Assembly: GCA_041395865.1 (NCBI GenBank)
Contig: JAWKZQ010000001.1
Location: forward strand, 248,001 to 312,000
Origin: IMCC2047 sp041395865
Lineage (GTDB): Bacteria; Pseudomonadota; Gammaproteobacteria; Pseudomonadales; IMCC2047
Direction: 5' to 3'
Length of the DNA: 64,000 nt
The position numbers were made by a program, and so were the translations under genes. Of the stretch, positions 43,940-52,960 are shown piece after piece (position 1 is the first letter of the stretch; each line of letters starts with the position of its first letter). The notes under the pieces were generated by a model that ran no database searches, had not been told where the DNA came from, and saw nothing but the letters and a program-made list of their open reading frames with translations.

Positions 43940-44572
43940 TTATCGCAACTGTTTAAATATAACCAGGTGCCGCTCATCGGGCAGCCCGGGCACCAGTAAC
44001 CGATCGATGGTTACTACCTTGAAACTCTCCGGCAACAGTTCTATTTCCTGTTGCGGGTACTTGCCTTTCATTGCGTAAAAAAGACCGCCGGCGGCACACA
44101 GGTGGCTGGTTATATTGGCAAAGTTATCCAGTGCTGTGAAGGCGCGAGAGATGACAATATCAAACCCGCCATCCGGCTGAAATAATTCAACCCGGCTATT
44201 CACCACATCAACATTATCCAGACCCAACTCTATCTTGGCCTGCATGAGAAAACGGGTTTTTTTACCGTTACTGTCCAGCAGTGTAAAACGATGTTCCGGA
44301 AACAGGATGGCAAGTACGATGCCTGGTAAACCAGCCCCAGTCCCCACATCAATAACAGACAAGGCGGGTTGCTGAAAGTGCTTTGCCAATGTCAGGCTAT
44401 CCAGCAAATGGTAGGTGACCATGTCCTCGGGGTCACGCACCGCCGTCAGGTTATAAGCCTTATTCCACTTCTGGAGCAATCCCAGGTAGTCGATCAGTAA
44501 TTGAAACTGTTCATCCGATAGCTTCAGATCCAGTGATTCAATACCCTGTTGCAACAATTTTTCGACGGGCAT
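43940..44572 (-). CDS. rsmG: 16S rRNA (guanine527-N7)-methyltransferase
   Basis: Methylates G527 of 16S rRNA using S-adenosylmethionine. The 210 residues include the AdoMet motif VIDVGTGAGLPGIVLAILFPEHRFTLLDS and KKTRFLMQAKIELGLDNV, then the family segment FDIVISRAFTAL. The start codon shares a base with the mnmG stop (TGATG), so translation is coupled. Confidence 0.95.
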   Translation of the reverse strand: MPVEKLLQQGIESLDLKLSDEQFQLLIDYLGLLQKWNKAYNLTAVRDPEDMVTYHLLDSLTLAKHFQQPALSVIDVGTGAGLPGIVLAILFPEHRFTLLDSNGKKTRFLMQAKIELGLDNVDVVNSRVELFQPDGGFDIVISRAFTALDNFANITSHLCAAGGLFYAMKGKYPQQEIELLPESFKVVTIDRLLVPGLPDERHLVIFKQLR

Positions 44573-46458
44573 CAGGCCGTTTTCACCTGTAACACAGAAC
44601 GTTTTTTCAAATGGATCAGCAGCAGTGAAACGGCCGCCGGCGTTACACCGGGGATACGGCCAGCCGCCGCCAGTGTTTCAGGACGCATTTCATTGAGCTT
44701 CTGTTTAACCTCATTGGATAAACCGGGAATGTCGTCATAGATAAAATCCTCCGGCAGCCGGGTCATCTCATGGCGACGCAGGCGCTCAATTTCATCCTGC
44801 TGGCGACTGATGTAACCCTCATACTTTGCCTGGGTCACCACCTGTTCAGCCACCTCTTCGTCCGCCACCCCTTCGCCTTTCAGGTTTTTCACATCGGGAT
44901 AAGTCAGTTCTGGCCGCTTAAGCAATGCCATCAGGCTGTATTCATGGTTCAACGGCGAAGCCAGCTTGCTGGCCACTCGTTCCGCTTCCGGTGTTCCGGG
45001 CTGAATCCAGGTTTCCTGCAGTCGCTGCTGCTCCAGAGTAATCGCCTCGCACTTCTGGTTGAATCGTTCCCAGCGTGGGGCATCAACCAGCCCCAAACGA
45101 TGACCGGTTTCGGTCAGTCGCAGGTCCGCATTATCCTGGCGCAATAACAAACGGTACTCGGCACGACTGGTAAACATTCGGTAGGGTTCCTGCGTACCCA
45201 GGGTAATAAGATCATCCACCAGCACCCCAAGGTAAGCCTCATCGCGGCGGGGATACCAAGGCTCTTTTTGCTGCGCCTGCAGGGCGGCATTCAAGCCTGC
45301 CAACAAGCCCTGAGCCCCGGCTTCTTCATAACCGGTGGTGCCATTAATCTGACCGGCAAAAAACAAGCCGTCGATAAACTTGGTTTCCAGGGTATGTTTC
45401 AGATCCTGTGGATTAAAAAAGTCGTACTCAATGGCATAACCCGGTCGTGTGATATGTGCCTGCTCAAACCCTTTTATTGAGCGCACTAAATCCAATTGCA
45501 CATCAAAAGGCAGACTGGTGGAAATGCCATTGGGGTACAGTTCGTGCGTGCTCAGCCCTTCGGGCTCAACGAATATCTGGTGCGAATTCTTATCGGCATA
45601 CCGATGCACCTTATCTTCAACCGATGGGCAATAACGCGGCCCCACACCATCAATGACGCCCGTATACATCGGGGAACGATCCAGCCCGGATCGAATGATG
45701 TTATGGGTTTTTTCGTTGGTGTGCGTGATATAGCAGCTTACCTGCCGGGGATGCATTTCTCGGCTGCCCATAAACGACATGACCGGCAGCGGAGTATCCC
45801 CGGGCTGAGCTTGCATAACGGAGAAATCAACACTGCGTCCATCAATGCGTGGAGGTGTACCGGTTTTTAAACGCTCCACCCGGAAAGGCAGCTCACGCAG
45901 CCTTTTCGCCAAGGCAATGGACGGTTGGTCTCCGGCGCGACCGCCGGACTGGTTTTGCAGGCCAATGTGTATGACACCACCGAGAAAAGTACCGGTTGCC
46001 AGCACCACGCCAGGGGCAAAGAAACGCAGCCCCATTTGCGTAACCACCCCGCAAACCCGTTCATTCTCGATAACCAGGTCATCAACTGCCTGTTGGAAAA
46101 TAACCAGATTTTCCTGATTTTCCAGGACCTCGCGGATTGCAGCCTTGTAAAGAACACGATCGGCCTGGGCTCGAGTCGCTCGAACGGCAGGGCCCTTGCG
46201 GGAATTAAGGGTTCGGAATTGAATCCCCGCTCGATCCGTAGCCAGGGCCATTGCGCCACCCAGGGCATCAATTTCCTTAACCAGGTGGCTTTTGCCGATG
46301 CCGCCAATGGCAGGGTTACAGGACATTTGTCCCAGCGTGTCGACATTGTGCGTCAGTAACAGGGTTTTTGAACCCATGCGTGCGGAGGCCAATGCCGCTT
46401 CAGTACCGGCATGACCACCACCCACCACAATCACATCAAAATTTTGAGGGTAATCCAC
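44572..46458 (-). CDS. mnmG: tRNA uridine-5-carboxymethylaminomethyl modification enzyme MnmG (GidA)
   Basis: An FAD enzyme that, with MnmE, modifies U34 of several tRNAs. GTG 46458 gives 628 residues beginning (V)DYPQNFDVIVVGGGHAGTEAALA with the FAD-binding GGGHAG; the extra 26 codons upstream to 46536 lack homology and reach into the origin region. Other landmarks are CNPAIGGIGKSHLVKEIDALGG, FAGQINGTTGYEEAGAQGLLAG and the C-terminal helical domain that binds MnmE. It flanks the oriC region. Confidence 0.95.
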   Translation of the reverse strand: MDYPQNFDVIVVGGGHAGTEAALASARMGSKTLLLTHNVDTLGQMSCNPAIGGIGKSHLVKEIDALGGAMALATDRAGIQFRTLNSRKGPAVRATRAQADRVLYKAAIREVLENQENLVIFQQAVDDLVIENERVCGVVTQMGLRFFAPGVVLATGTFLGGVIHIGLQNQSGGRAGDQPSIALAKRLRELPFRVERLKTGTPPRIDGRSVDFSVMQAQPGDTPLPVMSFMGSREMHPRQVSCYITHTNEKTHNIIRSGLDRSPMYTGVIDGVGPRYCPSVEDKVHRYADKNSHQIFVEPEGLSTHELYPNGISTSLPFDVQLDLVRSIKGFEQAHITRPGYAIEYDFFNPQDLKHTLETKFIDGLFFAGQINGTTGYEEAGAQGLLAGLNAALQAQQKEPWYPRRDEAYLGVLVDDLITLGTQEPYRMFTSRAEYRLLLRQDNADLRLTETGHRLGLVDAPRWERFNQKCEAITLEQQRLQETWIQPGTPEAERVASKLASPLNHEYSLMALLKRPELTYPDVKNLKGEGVADEEVAEQVVTQAKYEGYISRQQDEIERLRRHEMTRLPEDFIYDDIPGLSNEVKQKLNEMRPETLAAAGRIPGVTPAAVSLLLIHLKKRSVLQVKTA

Positions 46459-46539
46459 CACTGTCACCCAGAGCTCAAGCTCACTAATACGATAAGGGAG
46501 CTCAGTATAATGATTCGCTTCCAAAAGAAAAGCCAACAG

Positions 46540-46880
46540 ATTTCAAGGATGACCAGCAGGCTTGTGAAATAATCATTTAAAAATTTTTATATATAAAAGA
46601 TAGTTGTTTACTGTTATTTCTTAGGGCGACGGATTCTGTGGATAAATAGTACTACTGCTTTAAATACAGCGAGTTAAAAAATAATAAACCTTGTGGTTAA
46701 GGTGTAATTTTACTGACAGTAAACTTAAATAAAGCTGTGTGAAACTTGGCACCTTATTCACAGGCAAAGTTATCCACAGAAAAACCGGTTTTTTACCCCG
46801 AAGGTTATGGTCAGTTTATCCACAGGAAAAAAATATTACTTTTTTAATCTTTTTTAGGAAACGGCTATGCGAACCGAGCT
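46540..46880. other. oriC: Probable chromosomal replication origin (oriC)
   Basis: The 577-base gap between mnmG and mnmE has no gene. It contains four perfect DnaA boxes (TTATNCACA): 46637-46645 (inverted), 46754-46762, 46770-46778 and 46816-46824. A one-mismatch box lies at 46692-46700. AT-rich stretches, candidates for duplex unwinding, lie at about 46565-46620 and 46825-46858 (with TTTTTTAATCTTTTTT). The position beside mnmG matches E. coli oriC. The rest of the gap to 47000 shows nothing recognisable. Confidence 0.75.
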
Positions 46881-47001
46881 AATTTGCGGACGTTATTAAG
46901 GTAGGAATGGTGTGCTGTGCTGTCGTGACGATGCCATTTCGGCTTAATACCAAAATAGCTGTGATGCGGGGGAAGCCGTTGTGCGTTTTGGGAATTAAAA
47001 G

Positions 47002-47032
47002 GGCTGACGTCGATTAAAAGCCGAAGTCAGCC
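47002..47032 (-). terminator. Terminator-like hairpin after mnmE
   Basis: GGCTGAC (47002-47008) pairs with GTCAGCC (47026-47032) around a 17-base loop, followed by CTTTTAATT on the minus strand. It would stop mnmE transcripts before oriC. Confidence 0.5.
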
Positions 47033-47035
47033 AAC

Positions 47036-48427
47036 TTACTTGCCAATACAGAAACTGGAAAAAATCCTGCCCAGCAGGTCATCACTGCTGAACTCACCGG
47101 TAATTTCCGACAGGCATTGCTGAGCCTGGCGTAAATCTTCCGCTAACAGCTCACCAGCCTGCTCAGCTTGTAATTGTTGCTGCCCTGTTTGGAGGAATGC
47201 CTGGGCACGCTCCAGCGCATCCAAATGACGTCTCCGGGCGCTGAAGCTGCCTTCGGAACCCGCCTGATAACCCATGCATGCTTTGAGGTGGCTGGTGAGT
47301 AACTCGATGCCATGCCCCTGTTTAGCCGAGAGGCGAATGATCGGGCAGGGCTGATCCTGCTTTTTTTCTATAGAGGTTGGCTCAGCGTTGAGCAGGTCGC
47401 ATTTATTTTGAATAACGGTGATGTTGTCCAGGTTGTCCAGATGATCGACAAAATCGGGCCAGATATCATGCGGGTGCGTTGCTTGTACGGTGCTGGCATC
47501 AACCACCAGGAGAATGCGGTCAGCCCGTTTAATTTCGGACCAGGCGCGGCGGATGCCTTCCTGTTCAATCTCGTCAGGGCTTTCACGCAGTCCGGCTGTA
47601 TCGATGATATGCAAGGGCATACCATCGATGTGGATATGCTCCCTGAGCACGTCGCGGGTGGTGCCCGGAATGTTGGTTACAATTGCACTTTCTTTGCCAG
47701 ACAGACGGTTCAGGAGACTGGATTTGCCGGCATTCGGCAATCCGGCCATCACAACGTTCATGCCCTCCTGAAGCGCGGCTCCCTGGTGGGCCTCTGCCAG
47801 TACCTTGTCCAATCGTTGCATCACCAGAGAAAGGTCAGCAGCGACCTTGCTGTCTGCGAGAAAGTCGATTTCCTCTTCAGGGAAGTCGATCGCAGCTTCC
47901 ACATACATACGTAACATAATCAGGGCTTCAACCAGGTCATGAACTCTCTTGGAGAACTCTCCCTGCAGGGATTTAACCGCGTTTTTAGCTGCCTGCTCGG
48001 AACTGGAGTCAATCAAGTCAGCAATGGCTTCGGCCTGCGTCAGGTCGATTTTATTGTTCAGGAAGGCGCGTTCGGAAAACTCACCGGGCCGCGCCTGGCG
48101 AGCCCCGAGCTTGATAAGTTCTTTGATCAATAAATCCATGACCACCTGGCCGCCATGACCTTGTAATTCCAGAATATCTTCGCCGGTGAAGGAGGCGGGC
48201 GCTGTAAAGAGCAGGGCAACGCCCTGGTCTATGATGCTGCCATCGCTTGCATGGAAGGCGCTGAAACAAACCTGGCGGGCTTTCGGAGACTGCTTCAGCA
48301 AAGCGGAGGCGATCGCCGGCACTTTAGGACCGGAAACGCGAACAACACCCACACCGCCGCGACCTGGCGGTGTGGCCTGGGCGACGATGGTATCTTTATC
48401 GGAGGCAGTCAGAGTCATGCTATGCAT
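47036..48427 (-). CDS. mnmE: tRNA modification GTPase MnmE (TrmE)
   Basis: Partner of MnmG in tRNA wobble-uridine modification. The 463 residues have the N-terminal folate-binding domain (IVAQATPPGRGGVGVVRVSG), a helical domain, the inserted G domain (GLPNAGKSSLLNRLSG, DTAGLRESPDEIEQEG, NKCD) and the C-terminal catalytic Cys in FCIGK. ATG 48418 (MTLTAS) is an alternative start three codons in. It is the left-most gene of the rpmH-rnpA-yidD-yidC-mnmE series. Confidence 0.96.
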   Translation of the reverse strand: MHSMTLTASDKDTIVAQATPPGRGGVGVVRVSGPKVPAIASALLKQSPKARQVCFSAFHASDGSIIDQGVALLFTAPASFTGEDILELQGHGGQVVMDLLIKELIKLGARQARPGEFSERAFLNNKIDLTQAEAIADLIDSSSEQAAKNAVKSLQGEFSKRVHDLVEALIMLRMYVEAAIDFPEEEIDFLADSKVAADLSLVMQRLDKVLAEAHQGAALQEGMNVVMAGLPNAGKSSLLNRLSGKESAIVTNIPGTTRDVLREHIHIDGMPLHIIDTAGLRESPDEIEQEGIRRAWSEIKRADRILLVVDASTVQATHPHDIWPDFVDHLDNLDNITVIQNKCDLLNAEPTSIEKKQDQPCPIIRLSAKQGHGIELLTSHLKACMGYQAGSEGSFSARRRHLDALERAQAFLQTGQQQLQAEQAGELLAEDLRQAQQCLSEITGEFSSDDLLGRIFSSFCIGK

Positions 48428-48452
48428 TGTAGGAAAAAGGTGGGGGTAAAAA

Positions 48453-48476
48453 AAAGCCCCTTGAAAAAGGGGCTTT
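48453..48476 (-). terminator. Intrinsic terminator after yidC
   Basis: AAAGCCCCTT (48453-48462) pairs with AAGGGGCTTT (48467-48476) around GAAA; eight T follow on the minus strand. It separates yidC from mnmE. Confidence 0.88.
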
Positions 48477-48492
48477 AACTATCCTTTGCAGG

Positions 48493-50217
48493 TTATTTCA
48501 GTGTTTTATTTTCCGCGGCTTTTTCTATTTTGCGGGTAATAAACCACTGCTGGGCAATCGACAGGATGTTGTTTGCCACCCAGTACAGCACGAGGCCGGC
48601 TGGGAACCACAGGAAGAAGAAGGTGAACATGATGGGCATCATCTTCATCACCTTGGCCTGGGTGGGGTCAGGAGGTGTCGGGTTCAACATCTGTTGCACG
48701 TACATTGTAACGCCCATCAGGATTGGCAGGATAAACAGCGGATCCTTAAGCGATAAATCTTCAATCCACAGCATGAAAGGTGCTTGTCGCAGCTCAACAC
48801 TTTCCATCAATACCCAGTACAGGGCGATGAAAACAGGCATCTGTACCAGGATTGGCAGACAGCCGCCCAGCGGGTTGATCTTTTCTTTCTTGTACAGCTC
48901 CATCATGGCCGCAGACATTTTCTGGCGGTCGTTTCCGTGTTGCTCTTTGATGCGCTGCATTTGTGGGCCAACACGGCGCATGTTTGCCATGGATTTGTAA
49001 CTGGTGGCAGAAAGGTGGAAGAAAGCCAGTTTAATCACCAGGGTGGTGAAGATAATGGCCCAACCCCAGTTGCCCAGGAAACCATGAAAGAAGGACAGCA
49101 GCCAGAACAGCGGTTGGCCAATAAAGAACAGGAAGCCGTAGTCAATGGTCAGTTCCAGGCTTGGCGCGATTTCTTCCAGGCGATCCTGGATTTTGGGGCC
49201 GGTATAAAGCTGGGCATTGATGGTTGTGGTTTCACCCGGCGCTACCACAGTCGCGGGACTCACCAGGCCGGCAATATTTTCGCCCTGGGAGTTTTTGCGG
49301 ACTTCGTAGGTATGTTGCTGGTTCGAGTCAGGCACCCAGGCGCTGACGAAATAATGCTGAAGGATTGCAATCCAGCCGCCGTTATTCTTTTCCTTAAAAG
49401 GTGTGTCGGCAACATCGTCAAAGTCGACTTTGACGTAGTTGTCTTCGCTGGTTTGTGTAGCGGCACCCAGGAATGAGGCCATACCCATGTTGGTTGTTTT
49501 GCTTGGGTCAGCGCTGTTATCCCGTTTAAGCTGGGCGAAGAAATTACCCTGCCAGGGGGCGGATGACTGGTTGTTGATAATGTAGTCAACCTTAATCAGG
49601 TAGGCCGCACGGTTGAAGGTGAAGCGTTTCGTAATAGAAACGCCTTGGTCTGTTTCTAGTTGGAGGTCTACGGTTAGTGAGTCCTCACCTTCAGCAAGGG
49701 TGTAGCTTTGCTGGGCAGTTTGGTAAAGAGGCCGTCCTGTTTTAGCCGCATCAGGGCCGTTAACGCCGATCAAGCCGCTCTGTGCGACATAGACCCGCTC
49801 TGAACTGTTTTGAAGCAGTACAAAGGGGTTATCGGGTTGGTCGATAACACGAGGGTATTGCTTCAGTGCCGCATAAATAATATCGCCGCCTTTCGGGTTG
49901 ATGCGGACGTTAAATACATCGGTTTCCACCGTAATTGCATTCGTTACGGCGCTGGCACTTGCCGCCGCGGCTGGCTGATTGTTAGCGGCAGGAATGCCGT
50001 CTGCCGGAGCCGCTGAGGGTAAGTCTGAATTGCTGTTGGAGGCACTCTCTGAGGAGGGCAGGCTATCGATGGCAACTCCCTGTTGAGTTTCTTGCTGCTG
50101 GGTTTGAGCAACAGGAGCGGCCCTATCAGGCTGACCGTAATCTTCGTTCCAGGCCAGAATAAGCAGATAAAGAATAACTGCAATTGCAGAAAACAGAACT
50201 AGGCGTTGTTTATCCAT
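48493..50217 (-). CDS. yidC: Membrane protein insertase YidC
   Basis: Inserts and folds inner-membrane proteins alone or with SecYEG. The 574 residues show an N-terminal membrane helix (LVLFSAIAVILYLLILAW), a Gln/Ser/Ala-rich linker to about residue 90, the large periplasmic beta-domain, then the conserved five-helix core with GWAIIFTTLVIKLAFFHLSATSYKSMANMRRVGPQMQRIKEQHG and NPLGGCLPILVQMPVFIALYWVL. It lies five bases after yidD. Confidence 0.96.
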   Translation of the reverse strand: MDKQRLVLFSAIAVILYLLILAWNEDYGQPDRAAPVAQTQQQETQQGVAIDSLPSSESASNSNSDLPSAAPADGIPAANNQPAAAASASAVTNAITVETDVFNVRINPKGGDIIYAALKQYPRVIDQPDNPFVLLQNSSERVYVAQSGLIGVNGPDAAKTGRPLYQTAQQSYTLAEGEDSLTVDLQLETDQGVSITKRFTFNRAAYLIKVDYIINNQSSAPWQGNFFAQLKRDNSADPSKTTNMGMASFLGAATQTSEDNYVKVDFDDVADTPFKEKNNGGWIAILQHYFVSAWVPDSNQQHTYEVRKNSQGENIAGLVSPATVVAPGETTTINAQLYTGPKIQDRLEEIAPSLELTIDYGFLFFIGQPLFWLLSFFHGFLGNWGWAIIFTTLVIKLAFFHLSATSYKSMANMRRVGPQMQRIKEQHGNDRQKMSAAMMELYKKEKINPLGGCLPILVQMPVFIALYWVLMESVELRQAPFMLWIEDLSLKDPLFILPILMGVTMYVQQMLNPTPPDPTQAKVMKMMPIMFTFFFLWFPAGLVLYWVANNILSIAQQWFITRKIEKAAENKTLK

Positions 50218-50222
50218 GATTA

Positions 50223-50450
50223 TTAATGCTTATGTTCGGATGTTGGTACCAGATCTTCGCCGCCCTCATGCCAAGGGTGGCATTTACTGATGCGTTTAAT
50301 GGCCAGCCAGCCGCCCTTTACAAGGCCAAAACGTTCGATGGCCGTTTCAGCATAACGGGAGCAGGAAGGGTAAAAACGGCAATTATTACCTAATAAAGGG
50401 CTGATAAGATAGCTGTATGCCTTGATTAGGTGAATAATAATTTTCCGCAT
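50223..50450 (-). CDS. yidD: Membrane protein insertion efficiency factor YidD
   Basis: ATG 50450 gives the standard 75-residue form MRKIIIHLIKAYSYLISPLLG followed by NNCRFYPSCSRYAETAIERFG, with the conserved cysteines, and CHPWHEGGEDLVP. The open frame extends upstream into rnpA, but that part has no family sequence. It lies between rnpA (7-base gap) and yidC, as in most proteobacteria, and helps YidC-dependent insertion. Confidence 0.92.
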   Translation of the reverse strand: MRKIIIHLIKAYSYLISPLLGNNCRFYPSCSRYAETAIERFGLVKGGWLAIKRISKCHPWHEGGEDLVPTSEHKH

Positions 50451-50457
50451 GAGGGGG

Positions 50458-50856
50458 TCACCGGCGGCGCTTTGGGTCGTCAGACTGCCTGACAAGCTTG
50501 TTCCACAGTGAAGAAAAAGTCGAATTAATTTCGCTATTGGAGAGCTGGTCAAAGCCTTTGCGGGCCATGATTACCAGATCAACTGCATTGTGAGCGTTCA
50601 ACTCATGGCAGTGTACGCGGAAGTATTCACGAATGATGCGACGAATTCGGTTTCGTTGTACCGCTCTGCGAATATTCTTTTTAGCGATAATAAAACCAAT
50701 TCTGGAGTGGCCAAGACTGTTGGCAGCGCCGAGTATTAAGAGTTCGCGCGTTGAAGCTTTGAGCTGTGTATTATCAAACACTTGCTGGAAGTCACCAGCA
50801 TTTAACAACCTTTGTGATCGATGAAAGCATTCACGGTCGCTTTGATAATCAGCCAT
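50458..50856 (-). CDS. rnpA: Ribonuclease P protein component
   Basis: The basic protein that assists the catalytic RNA in tRNA 5' processing. The 132 residues carry the RNR signature in IAKKNIRRAVQRNRIRRIIREYFR and the N-terminal RSQRLLNAGDFQQVFDN. It follows rpmH by 51 bases in the usual arrangement. Confidence 0.94.
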   Translation of the reverse strand: MADYQSDRECFHRSQRLLNAGDFQQVFDNTQLKASTRELLILGAANSLGHSRIGFIIAKKNIRRAVQRNRIRRIIREYFRVHCHELNAHNAVDLVIMARKGFDQLSNSEINSTFSSLWNKLVRQSDDPKRRR

Positions 50857-50907
50857 GCGCGGATTCAGCGCTGCCCGCCAGGATGCTGAAGAAAATGTCT
50901 TCTAAAA

Positions 50908-51042
50908 CTAGGCAGATAAGCGCAGACGGCCTTTGGCGCGACGACGTTTAATTACCAGGCGGCCGTTTTTAGTGGCCATGCGGGCGCGGAAACCGTGGTT
51001 GCGCGCACGTTTCAGAGTGCTGGGTTGGAATGTTCTTTTCAT
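50908..51042 (-). CDS. rpmH: 50S ribosomal protein L34
   Basis: A 44-residue protein: MKRTFQPSTLKRARNHGFRA, then RMATKNGRLVIKRRRAKGRLRLSA, an exact L34 pattern from start to stop. It is the first gene of the minus-strand ribosomal/secretion operon and is divergent from dnaA. It is too short to show up in ordinary ORF calling. Confidence 0.97.
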   Translation of the reverse strand: MKRTFQPSTLKRARNHGFRARMATKNGRLVIKRRRAKGRLRLSA

Positions 51043-51471
51043 TTGATCGCTCGTACTTAATTCTGACTGAAGTGTTATGAAAATTCAGGAGCGGAGATTC
51101 TAGAGAATTAGGCGGGGAACTGCAATTATATTTAATAAATTTTCAATAACTTAGCGGTTAATCTGGTATTTTTTTGTAAAAAGTCGGCTTTGCTAACTAG
51201 ATGTAGTATTGAGTTGCTATTTTTCACCCAATTTATTGTGTTTTCATCGCTAGCGCGTAAGCCTGTTTTTATTTTTGTCAGCCTTCCCTGCGAGATTGAT
51301 ATATCGGTAAATTATTGTTTTTCTGCATGTTTTTTTGTTTTATAACTGTTTGAAAAATAAAGATAAATATATGTGGTATTAATTGCTTTTTGCCTGTGGA
51401 TAAGTCAGTCCCAAAAAGGTAGAATTTTGGATTCGAATTTTCACGCCTGCGCTAACGAGAACGATAAAGCT
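51043..51471. promoter_or_regulatory. Divergent rpmH/dnaA promoter region with one DnaA box
   Basis: This 429-base AT-rich gap holds no gene. A perfect DnaA box in inverse orientation (TGTGGATAA) lies at 51395-51403, 69 bases before the dnaA start, consistent with autorepression of dnaA. A TATAAT on the minus strand at 51125-51130 could serve rpmH, though its -35 element is poor. In pseudomonads the rpmH-dnaA gap can serve as an origin; here it has only one box against five near mnmG. Confidence 0.5.
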
Positions 51472-52893
51472 GTGACAAATGCCTTCTGGACCCAATGCGT
51501 TGATCGACTCCAACAGGAGTTGCCAACTCAGCAATTCAATACATGGATTAGACCGCTACAGGTTGATCGAGAGGGTACAACACTACGTCTTCTGGCACCT
51601 AACCGTTTTGTTAAGGATTGGGTTTCGCAGCAATACCTGACTTTAATTAATGAGATTGTTGTCGCTGAATTAAAGGTTGATGGTATTGACCATGTTGAGG
51701 TGGTTATCGGCAGCAGTCGAAAAACCCCTGCTCCAGTCGCCGGTGAAATCGCTGCAAACACAGTAAAGCCTGCCGTAGCCAATCAAAAAGTTTCATCAAG
51801 CGCACCTACCGTAAATGGTGCGGCGGTAGCACAAACCCAAAAGACGGCTGATAAAAAAGAGCCGCAGCTGCAGCGAAACGAGTTGAACAAGAACTTTACC
51901 TTTGAAACGTTCGTTGAGGGTAAGTCCAACCAATTGGCGCGTGCAGCCGCTCTGCAGGTTGCTGAAAATCCCGGTGGCGCTTATAACCCTCTCTTTATTT
52001 ATGGCGGAGTAGGTTTGGGTAAAACACACTTGATGCATGCGGTGGGAAATTACCTGGTACAAAAAAACCCTAAAACCCGGGTTGTTTATTTGCATTCCGA
52101 GCGTTTTGTCCGGGAAATGGTGAAGGCTTTCCAAAGCAATACCATTAATGAGTTTAAGCGTTTCTACCGCTCGGTGGATGCGTTACTGATTGATGATATT
52201 CAGTTCTTCGCCGGAAAAACCACCACGCAGGAAGAGTTTTTCCATACCTTTAATGCGCTGCTGGAAGGCGATCAGCAGATGATCTTTACCTGTGATCGTT
52301 ATCCCAAGGAGATCGATGCCCTTGAGGAACGGCTTAAGTCACGTTTTGGCTGGGGGCTAACGGTTCCTGTCGAGCCGCCTGAGCTTGAAACCCGGGTCGC
52401 AATTCTGATGAAAAAGGCTGAGCAATCTAAGATTAATTTGCCCAGTGATACGGCCTTTTTTATCGCTCAAAAAATTCGCTCAAATGTCAGGGAGCTTGAA
52501 GGTGCGCTGAAAAGAGTGATAGCGAGCGCTCACTTTCATGGAAAGGAAATTGATACTGAGTTTGTCCGTGAGTCTTTGAAGGATTTGTTGGCCCTGCACG
52601 ACCGGCAGATCAGTGTCAGTAATATTCAGAAAACAACGGCCGAGTATTACAACATCAAAATGGCGGATTTGTTATCCAAGCGCCGTACCCGGTCTGTTGC
52701 GCGTCCGCGCCAAGTTGCTATGGCCCTCGCCAAAGAGTTAACCAGTCACAGTCTGCCGGAAATTGGTGATGCTTTTGGTGGGCGTGATCATACAACGGTG
52801 TTGCATGCCTGTAGAAAAGTTGCCGAATTAAAAGAGTCCAGTGCGGATATCCGTGAAGATTATAAAAATTTGTTGCGTTTGCTAAGCACCTGA
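51472..52893 (+). CDS. dnaA: Chromosomal replication initiator DnaA
   Basis: Binds DnaA boxes and opens oriC. GTG 51472 gives 473 residues starting (V)TNAFWTQCVDRLQQELPTQQ, the domain I consensus; the frame upstream to 51373 spans the DnaA box and is non-coding. Domain II is a Ser/Ala/Lys-rich linker, about residues 82-135. Walker A GGVGLGKT is at 178-185. The box-recognition signature GGRDHTTVLHACRKV is at 436-450. dnaN follows after 67 bases. Confidence 0.97.
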   Translation: MTNAFWTQCVDRLQQELPTQQFNTWIRPLQVDREGTTLRLLAPNRFVKDWVSQQYLTLINEIVVAELKVDGIDHVEVVIGSSRKTPAPVAGEIAANTVKPAVANQKVSSSAPTVNGAAVAQTQKTADKKEPQLQRNELNKNFTFETFVEGKSNQLARAAALQVAENPGGAYNPLFIYGGVGLGKTHLMHAVGNYLVQKNPKTRVVYLHSERFVREMVKAFQSNTINEFKRFYRSVDALLIDDIQFFAGKTTTQEEFFHTFNALLEGDQQMIFTCDRYPKEIDALEERLKSRFGWGLTVPVEPPELETRVAILMKKAEQSKINLPSDTAFFIAQKIRSNVRELEGALKRVIASAHFHGKEIDTEFVRESLKDLLALHDRQISVSNIQKTTAEYYNIKMADLLSKRRTRSVARPRQVAMALAKELTSHSLPEIGDAFGGRDHTTVLHACRKVAELKESSADIREDYKNLLRLLST

Positions 52894-52960
52894 TACAAGG
52901 GTTGTTGTGCCGCTCATGTCAGATAAATGAGATAGCTGAGGAATAGAGGTTATATAAACT

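Noticed and set aside
51043..51471. rpmH-dnaA gap as the main oriC
   Set aside because: Only one good DnaA box is present, against five in the mnmG-mnmE gap; it is kept as a promoter region.
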